A stretch of 64,000 nucleotides of DNA. Source: Pyropia yezoensis (taxonomy: Eukaryota; Rhodophyta; Bangiophyceae; Bangiales; Bangiaceae). Below are positions 53,703 to 62,926 of the stretch, one piece after another. The position numbers and the translations under genes are program-made. Every line of letters starts with the position of its first letter. The first letter of the stretch is position 1. Where the stretch lies: positions 10,475,420 to 10,539,419 of the forward strand of contig CM020620.1 of the NCBI GenBank assembly GCA_009829735.1, read 5' to 3'. The notes under the pieces were generated by a model. It saw only the letters and a program-made list of their open reading frames with translations, was not told where the DNA came from and made no database searches.

Positions 53703-54219
53703 AATTAGTGACGCGCACGAATGGTTTACCGAGACTCCCACTGTCCCTATCTACTATCTAGCGAAGCCACAGCGAAGGGAACGGACTTGGAAAAAACATT
53801 CAGCGAAGAATGAAGACCCTGTTGAGCTTGACACTAGTCCGACTTTGTGTGATGGGTTGGGAGTCGTACTCCAAGAGGCAGGGGCAACTCGACAGTGAAG
53901 TACCTGTGCTCCCAAATTTGTTCTACTTCCTCCCGCCAGCAGAGATGGGTGGTAACACCCTTTATCTAGGATTCACGCCTCTTCAGAGGCGGACATGCGC
54001 AAAGGACATTGCCAGGTCGGAAGTTTGCCTGGGGCGGCACATCTGTTTAAAGATGACCCAGGTGTCCTAAGATGAGCTCAGAGGGAACAGAAATCTCACA
54101 TAGAACAAAAGGGTAAAATCTCATTTGACTTTGACTTTCAGTTCGAATGCACACTTTTAAAGCATGGCCTACGGATCCTTTTGACGTTTAGGGTTGGAGC
54201 AAGAGTCTCAGAAGAGTTA
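53703..54219 (+). rRNA. LSU rRNA-like sequence, part 3
   Basis: Conserved strings in order: TTAGTGACGCGCACGAATGG, CCCACTGTCCCTATCTACTA, AGACCCTGTTGAGCTTGACA (~53815), TGCCTGGGGCGGCAC (~54026), CCCAGGTGTCCTAAG (~54057), then GGATCCTTTTGACG and TCAGAAGAGTTA. This is the 3' LSU core leading into the peptidyl-transferase region. Confidence 0.88.
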
Positions 54220-54992
54220 ACACGCGTTGCGGTATTGCTGATTTATGAATTCTGTCCTAGGGGACCGAGACTGACTCTCTCAGACGGGCTCACAGCCACT
54301 CAGGTAAGGAAAAGTGACCGGCTCTCGAGCCGATGTGCCTCTACAGGCTGCAATAACCTCTTCTCTGTCTCACCTCTTCTGGGAATCGAGTGGTTCTGTC
54401 AAGATCTTCCGCTGAACGGATCCGGAAAATAAAAAACAATGAAGTTTTTGAGAAGAACTGTGGCGGGTTGTTTCAGACTACTCATTATTTGAGACACTTG
54501 AAGTTTATCGCTGGAGTGCAGTACTCGATGCGGCTTGAGGAGCTCTCTCTTCTCGTGCTCTTCGTTTTTTCCTTTCTCCGCTTGTCTATGTATTTTATGC
54601 GTTTTTGTATCTCTGAGAATGTCACGTATCTTCCAACTGACGGCCAGAGAATGCCAAGAACTTTTGGAATTCGGGGGGCGACCTTCTGGGAACTCGCTCG
54701 ATTCGCATCTTTTTGACGCCTTCGAGCCAATGGGGAGGCGTTCCGGAAGGCAAACTGTCAAATGAGAGCGCGCTGACAACTACTGTAGGTCGCTGCTTTG
54801 TGCGTCCAGTGCCTTCAGAGACGCAATCCTCAGACGCCTCTATCTCAGTTCGACCGACCTCATGAGAGTTCTATAGTAAGCCACCACAAAAAGCAAGAGA
54901 CAGTTTTAGCCTTTTCTGGCCCAGCATACGACGAAATCATTGCGATGTCAAGCAGCTGTCCAGTCAATGCGGTGCCCGTTACTCTCAGAAAT
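54220..54992 (+). other. Insertion in the peptidyl-transferase region of the LSU copy (possible intron)
   Basis: About 770 bp separate AAGAGTTA from AACTGGCTAGTGG; these are nearly adjacent in normal LSU rRNA (GTTACCACAGGGATAACTGG). The site is near the known intron position L2449. The ends are too diverged to place exactly, and I did not identify a group I core or endonuclease motif inside, so it may be an intron or another insertion. Confidence 0.55.
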
Positions 54993-55135
54993 TAACTGGC
55001 TAGTGGCAGCCAAGCGTTCATAGCGACGTTGCTTTCTGATCCTTCGATGTCGGCTCTTCCTGTCATTGCGAACCAGATTTCGCCTAGTGTTGGATTATTC
55101 ACTCACTAATAGGGAGCGTGAGCTGGGTCTACACT
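54993..55135 (+). rRNA. LSU rRNA-like sequence, part 4
   Basis: TAACTGGCTAGTGGCAGCC, AAGCGTTCATAGCGACGTTG, GATCCTTCGATGTCGGCTCT, CACTAATAGGGAGCGTGAGC and TGGGTCTACACTG follow the normal LSU order. Similarity stops where GACCGTCGTGAGACAGG should follow. The sarcin-ricin loop string AGTACGAGAGGAAC was not found downstream. Confidence 0.88.
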
Positions 55136-56564
55136 GTATGTCCAACAGCTGGATAGCAGGGCTTGTGTCTTAGGCGGCGGGACTTTTCAAAACCCGTGCC
55201 TTTGTCTTCGCGCGCGACGGCAGGGCCCAGAATGGATTTTCTGGCTTGACTCGTGGGGAATAGATAGAGATCGTCAAATATCGGGAGACCCCTTAGAGTG
55301 TTGAGCCATCAAATGCGTGTCGAAAGGTTAGACGCAGCGAGCAGTGGCCGTCGCATGGCTTGATTCCATCAAAATCGGAAGAATGTCAGAGGATTGAAAA
55401 ATCCGCAAGGCAAGCCCCCAAGATCTCTTCTCGTGGACTATGGGGAAGATTCAAAGGATCTAAAGCGTGCTGTACAAACGGACTGTGAATGTACAATTAC
55501 TTGGCGTCCTGAGGTCATTAAGAAAGAGCACTAAGATGCCGTCACAGAAGAGTGTTTTCCTTGCTCATCGTACTTACAAAAACGAGCAGTACAACAGAAC
55601 AGAGCAGCAGCTATGTCTAATCTCGGCGCGCCAAGCGATCTATTCAACCCGAAAACAGAAAAAGTACCTAGGACAAAGTTTCTATCGTCGATCGCTGTAA
55701 TTACTGTGTTGAACTGAGCAGATGCAACGTGTCTCACCAGTGTGCTCCCTGGCTGAGAATAGATACCTTGGGAGCGGTATTCGTGTTTTAGCTTTGCCCT
55801 GGAAAAGCAGGGAGCACCGCGAGGCTATCGATTTAGCTAGCTGTCCCTACCGTCTGCTACTCAAAATGAACAACTTGTCTGTGTCCCTGCCTAATGATAT
55901 TCTTGGTAAAAACCGAAAGGGCGCACCACGAAGCTCTCGATTTCGCTGTCGTTATCATCTTCCACTAAAAAATGGATTACCTGTACGTGTCCCTGCCTAA
56001 TTTTATGATTGGTAAGTAAGGGTTTACCGCACAGCTCTTGACTTAGCTAGCTTTCGCCAACATCTGCCACTTATATTTGGACAGCCTGTCTCTGTTCCTG
56101 CCTCGTTATTTGGAATCGAGCGTTTCCAGCGGTACACATTTTGCACTTTATTCTTCACTCGCTCGGTCCTCCTTTTTTTTTCTGCCGTTACCAGAGGGAG
56201 TCGCTCCGCCCGTTCACATTAGGGGTGCGACCCTCCGTCGCGGGAAATCAACATCTTCTATCCCCACACGCCATAACTACAAACGCTCTCTATGGAATCA
56301 CACATGATCGAGTCTGTCGCCTCGAAGCCATTCGCGCTGAGTCATACAAACAGTACGGCCGATTATGGAAATGGATAATCACAACATACAGCAAATTGGG
56401 AATATAAGAAGCCAAGTTAATCGAGGTTACTTTGCTTTCTTTCACTCAACGACGCGCCACATGGATACGATCCATGGGCACCTCTCCAAGGCCGTGGGTT
56501 TGAATATGCTCTTTCGGGACCTAACGTGAAGTGTCGTTCACGGGGCCGTAGAGCAGCGGCGGGT
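55136..56564. other. Low-GC block downstream of the LSU fragment, no gene recognised
   Basis: Short frames only. It contains a degenerate triplicated sequence (55809-56115). The remaining LSU 3' domain was not recognised; it may be lost or lie behind further insertions. Confidence 0.5.
55809..56115. repeat. Degenerate tandem triplication, ~108-bp unit
   Basis: Units start near 55809, 55919 and 56020. Each has (GGG..)CACC.CGA.GCT.TCGATTT.GCT, then CTGT.T.TGT.CCTGCCTAAT and TTGGTAA, with heavy divergence between copies. Confidence 0.75.
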
Positions 56565-56956
56565 GACAAGAGGAGGGGACCGTCCCGGCGGAGGCGCACG
56601 CGATTGGCAGGCTGGCCCAAGCGACATGCTGAAGAATATCTTTGGGCGACGCTACCCGCCACAGACTGGCGGGTGGCTTCCGTTGGGCCATCAGGGGGAT
56701 CGAGCCGGCGCCACCGAGATAACAGTTGTGGAAAGTATTGGAGGTTGGGTGGAAGGCACGGGTGGTGTGGCGGTCTCCACCACCGCAAGTGTCTTGCGTC
56801 TCAACAACAAGCCCATCTAATTAAGTACCTCTTGTGCGTCCCGGAACAAGTGGGCATTGATTACAACATGGTAATTATACTGTTTTGATCAATTCAGTTC
56901 GCGCCGCTTCGACAACTACTCCGGAAAACGCGCCTCATCACGCGAGGTCGACGGGC
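56565..56956 (+). repeat. Dispersed repeat X, copy 2
   Basis: 392 bp, about 95% identical to 15394-15787. It ends about 170 bp upstream of the SF3B5 start codon, so it probably includes part of that gene's promoter or 5' region. Confidence 0.9.
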
Positions 56957-57128
56957 ACACAGTCGCCCGAGAGCGCCCATCCGCTGGCCGGCTCCTTGCG
57001 GACGAGCACTCGCCCCTGCCCCTGCCCTCCCTCCGCCTTGCCCTTGCTCATCCTGCCCATCGAACTCCGCCCCCCCCCCCCCCCCCACCCTTCCCCCCCC
57101 CCCGTCCCTTCTCCTTTCTTTCCCCACC

Positions 57129-57413
57129 ATGTCATCTGCCCCGACCCCGCCCGCGTCGGGTGTCACCACCCAGCTCGCCGCCCTTGCCGCCCGCTACACT
57201 GGCGCCGGCGACGGGCACCTGCACGACTGGGCGACCGCGTCGGCCCGCGACGCGGCGGCGCTGTACGTCGGCCGCGAGTCGTGGCTCCGCTGTTTTGCGC
57301 TCGCGGAGGGGGGGGGAGTGAGCGTTGCGCGCGCGCGGCGCAACATGCTGGAGCGTCTGCATGACCCATGTGGGGTGGACGACCGGGCAGGGGGGGGGGG
57401 GGGTGGAAAGTAA
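57129..57413 (+). CDS. SF3B5: Splicing factor 3B subunit 5 (SF3b10/Ysf3 family)
   Basis: 94 aa, close to the family's usual ~86 aa. SF3b10 is a small helical subunit of the U2 snRNP SF3b complex, which recognises the intron branch site in the nucleus. Sequence support: QLAALAARYTGAGDGHLHDW aligns with QLEHLQSKYIGTGHADTTKW of human SF3B5; the SYCSYMGHFDLLNYFAIAE region is matched by AALYVGRESWLRCFALAE, and VRFNLMEKMLQPCG by RARRNMLERLHDPCG. The ATG at 57129 (CACCATGT) is the first in frame and matches the family start. The tail is Gly-rich and variable. It is a single exon. Dispersed repeat X lies just upstream. Confidence 0.93.
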   Translation: MSSAPTPPASGVTTQLAALAARYTGAGDGHLHDWATASARDAAALYVGRESWLRCFALAEGGGVSVARARRNMLERLHDPCGVDDRAGGGGGGK

Positions 57414-58012
57414 TATGGAAGAAGCAAAAAATAGGCGCGGCGAGAGTGTGGGAGAGCTGCTGGGATCGCGGGCTGGGGCAGGTGCGTTTTGCCCTCTGTG
57501 TTTCCAGGGACGGTAGCGGATAAAGACGGGAGAGCAAGGGAAGTGAGCGCGGCGGTATGGGGGAGAGGGCGTGGTGGTGACGGGGGACGAGTGATGTGGT
57601 CAGGAGGCGAACGCAGGGAGGAGGTGAAGGCCAGAGGGAAAGAAGAGCTGTGCTCAAAGGGCGATGTACTGTACGGTGAGTAGGGGGGCTACTTTACATG
57701 GACGCGTAGGACTGCAACCTCGCCGATCCCGTCACCTCCGTCCACCCGGTGCCCGTCCGCTGCGGTGGTGTGGAAGCGCGGGTTTCGGTCGGCGCCGATC
57801 GTGGTCCGCCCGCCGCTCGCAGCCCACGCTGCTGCATCGCCGCCGCTCGACGCACCCCTGTCGAGTCTTTCTTCTAGCTACCCTTGCTTCCCATTCCTAC
57901 GGCCAAGCCCCTCTTGTCGTTTTTGAGACAGGTTGTTTGGCTTGGCTCGTCGACCCTCCCTTCCCCCCCCCGCCCTGTCTGACGCCCTCCCCTCCCTTTC
58001 GGCAAACCCCCG
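57414..58012. other. Intergenic region between SF3B5 and the next gene, no gene seen
   Basis: About 600 bp with a G-rich left part and a C-rich right part (57950-58010) directly before the next start codon. Presumed 3' and 5' untranslated and promoter sequence. Confidence 0.5.
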
Positions 58013-58984
58013 ATGGCGGCCTTCCTGGCACCACCTGGCCTCTCGGTTGGGGCCGCCTGCCCACCTCAGGTGTGCGCCACCCCCCGTCGCAGCACCGCCC
58101 CTGTCGTTTTGGCGTCTGTCGCAGGTGGCGAAGAGAGGGTGGCGGCAGCGGCAGCGACGGCGGTGACGACCGCGTCTGGCGTGGGCGCCCTCTCCCTCCC
58201 CACCCCGTCTGGCTTGACCGAGCCGGTCGGCTCGCCACCACCGTCGGGTGGCCGGTCTGTGTGGCAGCGGCTGGTGCGTGGGGCGGGCACGGCCGCTGCG
58301 GCGGCGGCGCTCGGGTGCCACGTGGCCAGTGGCGGCCGCGTTACGCTACCGGGCGGCGGCGGCGGTGGCGGCGGCGGTGGCGGCGGCTTGTCGTTGCGGC
58401 CGGCGGCAGCGGTGGCGGCCGAGCCGGGCATGACGGCGGCTGTGGCTGCCGCTGCGGACACGGCCCCAGCAGCCATGGTCGGCGGGCCGCGAGGGCGGAC
58501 AGTGGGCGTGGTGCCGCCGCCATCGTTGAGTGGTGGTGACTCTGCTGGCGTCGCTTTTCAGCAGATTGACCTGGGCAAGCTGGGCGTCAAGTACGATGAC
58601 CTCATCAACGACCGTGTGCTGATGAGCGACAAGACGGTTGCGTACAATGAGGCAGAGTTGGAGATTATGGAATTGGAAGATCTCCAGCAGCTCGACGGAT
58701 GGCGGCAGGGGCTCAAGCTGGGGGTGTCCCTCGGCGTGTCGGCTACGGGCCTCGCCATCCTCTACAAGGGCGGCGTGCTGTGGGAGCGGTGGATCAAGGA
58801 ACAGGAGAAGAAGGACATGGAGGACGAGATTGAGCTGACGGGTACCTTTATTGCCCCATCGGCGGTGCGGCTGGCCGAGGAGGAGGAAGCGGCGGCCAAG
58901 AAGAAGAAGAAGAGGAAGGACAAGCAGAACAAGGACAAGGATGGGGGGGGTGAGGGGGATTCGCCCAAACCGACGACTGGCTAG
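58013..58984 (+). CDS. Probable organelle-targeted single-TM protein, function unknown
   Basis: 323 aa from the ATG at 58013 (CCCCGATGGCGG context). The N-terminus (MAAFLAPPGLSVGAACPPQV) is Ala/Ser/Pro-rich, nearly free of acids and resembles a plastid or mitochondrial transit peptide. An Ala/Gly-rich linker follows. The conserved-looking domain begins near residue 180: LGKLGVKYDDLINDRVLMSD, then ELEIMELEDLQQLDGW, one membrane segment (GLKLGVSLGVSATGLAILYK) followed by GGVLWERWIKEQEKKDMEDE. The end is a strongly charged Lys/Glu tail. No family is assigned; a thylakoid- or envelope-anchored factor is a guess. It is convergent with COG3, 266 bp apart. Confidence 0.75.
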   Translation: MAAFLAPPGLSVGAACPPQVCATPRRSTAPVVLASVAGGEERVAAAAATAVTTASGVGALSLPTPSGLTEPVGSPPPSGGRSVWQRLVRGAGTAAAAAALGCHVASGGRVTLPGGGGGGGGGGGGLSLRPAAAVAAEPGMTAAVAAAADTAPAAMVGGPRGRTVGVVPPPSLSGGDSAGVAFQQIDLGKLGVKYDDLINDRVLMSDKTVAYNEAELEIMELEDLQQLDGWRQGLKLGVSLGVSATGLAILYKGGVLWERWIKEQEKKDMEDEIELTGTFIAPSAVRLAEEEEAAAKKKKKRKDKQNKDKDGGGEGDSPKPTTG

Positions 58985-59250
58985 TCGCGCTGATTCGGTG
59001 GAGTAGCTCTTGGGGGTAGTCTTGCAAGGGGGGGTGATGTTGGGGGGTGGGCTGCACCAGTGAACGGAGAAACAGGGATGGGGGGGTTAGGCGGGGTGCC
59101 TGTGCGCTTTTTTTTTTTTGCTTCAGACCAGCAGACAAACTCCTGGTTGAAGATCAGGGCAGCTATTCTTTCTAAGGGGGTGGCGCTCCTCAGTAGTCTC
59201 GCGCGGGCAGTCCTATGGTCTCCCCCCCCCTGCGGCCCGCGCTTCCTTCC

Positions 59251-62200
59251 TTAATCCCGGTCACGACGCCCAACGCCGCCCCCCACCGGTGGCAGCCGGA
59301 GCACACCGTCAAGCCGCCCCAGCAGGTCCTCCACCGCCGCGCCGTCAACCCCAATCGCCTCCCGCTCCTCCAGGCTGTATCGGCGGGGCAAGGCGGCCAG
59401 CAGCTCCGCCGCTGCGTCGGCAACCCCGCGCCGTACGGGGCGGAGGAGCAGCGCCGCGGCGGCGGAAGACGAGAGGTAGACGCGGAGGCGCTCGACGATG
59501 GGGGGAAGGTCCGTATCAATTGCATTGACGACCGCCGCCCAGGTGGCTGCGACGGCGGCGGGGTGGGCAAAGGAGTCAGGCGACGCCTTAAGGGCCGCGT
59601 AGCCAGCCGGGCTGGAAGCGGTAGCGTCAGGTGCGAGCGGCGCGCTCTCCAACGCAGCGCTATCACCGTCATTGTCGCTGTCACCAACGACAGCGGTGGT
59701 GGAGGCCGCGTCTGCTCCCCCCGCCGTCGCCACCGACGCCAAGAAGCTCAGTAGGGGGCGGAGGACGAGGCGGCACGTGTCGAGGATCCACTCCTCGGCC
59801 GCCCCGCGGACGGCAGCTTCCAGGTCCCCCCTGCTGTCGCCCGTCGTGGCGGTTAGCCCCGGCCCTGGCAGGCGCGCAAGCGCTCGGACGGGCGCCTCCC
59901 CCCGCGCGACCGACGCGACCAACTCCCGGAGTCGCACAAAGTCCAAACGCCGTTCCGTGTAGCCAAAGTCCACGTCAAACGGCGCCATCTGCTCACGCAC
60001 GCAAAGCAGCTGCCAGAGAAGAAAGAGACGGGCGTGTTCCCGCGCTCCATCCTCGTCCCCGCGGGGGGCGGCTGCTGCAATGCGCGCCGCGGCAGCCGAG
60101 ACGGCCGCCACGCACGCTCGAACAGCTTCATGGGCGAGGCCGGAAAATACGGGGGCATCAACGACCCGATACACCATCGACAGCAGCCGCAGCGTGCGTT
60201 CGACGGGCGGGTACCAGGTAGCGTAGATGCCCGTCAAGGGTGCCGCATCGCCAGCAGCATCGTCGGCATCGTCAGCGTCAGCAGACGCCGCCACCACAGC
60301 TGTGGTGGTAGTAGCGGAAGTTGTCGCAGCTGACGCCCCCACTGCCGCGGCACCCGTCGCGGCACCAGCCACACCATCGGCTGCGTTTGCCTCTCCTGAT
60401 GCGTCGGCCGGACGAGGCAGCGACGTAGGCGGTGCAACCAGCTCCCCCCCACTCGGGATCCCCGCCGCCTCGGCTGCAGCATCACCTGTGACACTGCCCT
60501 CCCCCGCCCCGGTCAATGACACAGAAGACGACAGGGGAGTGTCTGGCGGCGCAGGTGTGGACATCGCGCTGATGCCTGCCGCAACAGCCGCTGCCCGCGC
60601 AGCTCGGGCGGCCGCGGCACGGCGCGCGCGGCGCTCCACCGCCCGCCGGGCGCGAAGGATGCGGGCAGGGTAGTCCAGCTCGGCAGGTCGCGGGACGTAG
60701 CCTCGCACGTGGTCGCGGAGGAACACGTCGGACCGGTAGCAGATGCGCTCCTGGGCGTCGGCAATAGCGCGCGCCGCAGCGGGTGCGTAGGCGCGGGCAG
60801 CAGCGGCGGTGGCAGCAGCGGCGGCCGCTGCAGCCGCGGCAGCCGCGCCTGATGACACGCCACCGTCTGCGGCCACGTCGCTGTCAGCAAGCGCCAGCAG
60901 GCGAGGGGTGCCGCCACGGGAGCGCCCGCCTCCACCTCCACCGCCTCCACCGCCGTTGAGGCCAGCACCAAACGAAACTTCTGTCTTAAGCACTTCCACC
61001 AGGTAGACAAGCACATCCAGCCGCGCTTCGGCTACAATCGCCGGCCGCAGCGCTTCGTACACGACGGTGCACAGGTCTCGAAGGAGGACAGAAAGGGCTT
61101 CGGGCTCCTCAGCGGCCGCCACAGAGTCAGCCTCTTCCGAGGCGGCATCGTCCAGCTCGGCTGCGCCGCTATCGCGGCCGCTGATGCCCCCCGCATCCAC
61201 GCTGCCACCCCGTCGATGACGGCGGCGGGTAGCCGCCGTTGCGGCCTCCCAGCGCCGCCGCGCGGCCTCGGCAGCAGGTGTTGGAAAAAAGTGCGCATAC
61301 AGGCTGGCCTCAAGGCACGCCACCCGCCGCACAAACGCGGACGCGGAGCGCGCTGCGTCCACAACGCGGGCGCCCTCTACCAGCGCTGCCACGTGGGCAG
61401 CCACGGCTGGCGCGACCAGACGGCGGCGGGCGGTCACGTACGCCTCCTCGCACTCAGCGTAGAGGGAAAGGGCGGCTCGGCGGGTGGCGTCGGCACCGAT
61501 GCCCAGACCAACACTGCCACCACGACTGCCGCCACCAAGAGGGGTGGCACCGCCAATGATTCCGCTCCCCCCCAGCCGAGGGCTCGCGTCCCCGCCCCAG
61601 CGGCGGAAGCCCCGGCCATAGGGCGATGACGGTGCCGCGCCAGAGCCAGAACCCGCAGGGTAGGCGCGTGCGTGGAGCTCCGTCATCAGGCTCTTGATCT
61701 TGGGCGCCACCGTGCGAAAGCGCAGATACTCGACCGACGCGTCGGTCAACAGCTCGTCCTGGGCAAAACCAGGAACGCCCGGCGGTCCACCGCCGCCCTC
61801 TCCAGTCGCAGCCGACAGCGAAGCGCCCATGCCGATGGCGGCCACGGGCGCGTCGTCGACGCCATCCACGGCCGCAGCCGACGGGCGCCCCCGACCCGGC
61901 AGACCTCCACCCTTCCTTCGCCCGCTGTCGCCCCCGGCAGCGTCGGCCGCCGCCTCGACCGCCGCGGCGGCCGCAGACGCCCGCGTCTCGACCTCCCGTC
62001 GCTCACGAGCAACCGCCGCGGCCGCCGCCTCCACCGTCACCACCGTGTGATCACGGACGTCGCCGAAAGCGCGGCGCTGGAGGCCAACAAACCGCGCCAG
62101 GTAGCCGTCTGCATCCACGACGGTGCCGGCACAGCTGCTGGCATACGCAACGCACTCGTCTAGCCGGTGAAGGAGCGTCACAAAGTCGGGGGTGCCAGGC

Positions 62201-62926
62201 ACGACGCGGCGGATGGGTGTGCCGCCCACCCCTGGCGCACCGCCGCCACCCGCAGCGGCCGCGCTGCTGCCACCACCCGTCAGGGCGACGAGGCCGCTCA
62301 GCGCGCCACCGCCGACGACGCTCCCTACGCCTGCCGACGTAGGTCGCATCAGCGCACCACCAGGTAGCTCTGTGCCGTCGGGCGCCACGCCCAGCTGCGC
62401 GGCCAGCACCTCGAGCTGATCAAAGTAGTGGAGCCGCCCGCGGATGGCCGCCGCCACCGCCGCCGCGTGCGCGCGGCCAGCCGATAGGGCCGCTCCATCC
62501 GCAGCAACGGTGGCCACGTCCGCCGCCGCCGCGTCGCGGCCGGCGGCCACGGCCGCCAGCGACTCGCGGGCGGCGGCGGCGGCGGCGGCCAGTGCAGTAG
62601 CCTCGGCCGCCGCGGAGCGGGCAGCTTCAACGGCGGCAGCCAGGGGGGCCTCGTCCGCAGCCGCGTCGGCGGCGGCGGCAGCGGCTAGCCAGGCCCGTAC
62701 GTCCGTGTCGGTGGACAGGAGGGGGAGGGCGGCGAGGAGAGCAGCCGGGGATGGCGGCGGGGCGTCGCCGACAGAGGCCGAGGTAGGAGCCGATGCCGTG
62801 GTGCCGCCACCGCTGCTCGAAGGTGCCTGAGAGGGGGGGGGAGGAGGCTCCAACGCCGCGAGTAGGGATGCCTGCTGTGGGGTGACGGGCGCCGCGGCCT
62901 CCCAGCGGCGAAGAAACTCACCATGG
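59251..62926 (-). CDS. COG3: Conserved oligomeric Golgi complex subunit 3 (5' end incomplete)
   Basis: COG3/Sec34 is a lobe-A subunit of the COG tethering complex for retrograde intra-Golgi vesicles. In order: RRWEAAAPVTPQQ (the N-terminal W..APLT.QQ signature); an Ala-rich coiled coil; LHYFDQLEVL (human LSYFNELE); FVTLLHRLDECVAYASS (human MLAKLDDCITYISS); VEYLRFRTVAPKIKSLMTEL; ECEEAYVTARRRLVAPAVAA; CYRSDVFLRDHVRGYVPRP; ATWYPPVERTLRLLSMVYRV; LLCVREQMAPFDVDFGY; and VYLSSSAAAALLLRPVRRGV. At ~1225 residues it exceeds the usual ~800 because of Ala/Gly/Ser-rich insertions. No ATG is in frame at the start of the signature. The sequence before 62926 looks like a 3' splice site (pyrimidine-rich, ...TCGTAG), so at least one short upstream exon with the start codon is expected. 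Confidence 0.92.
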
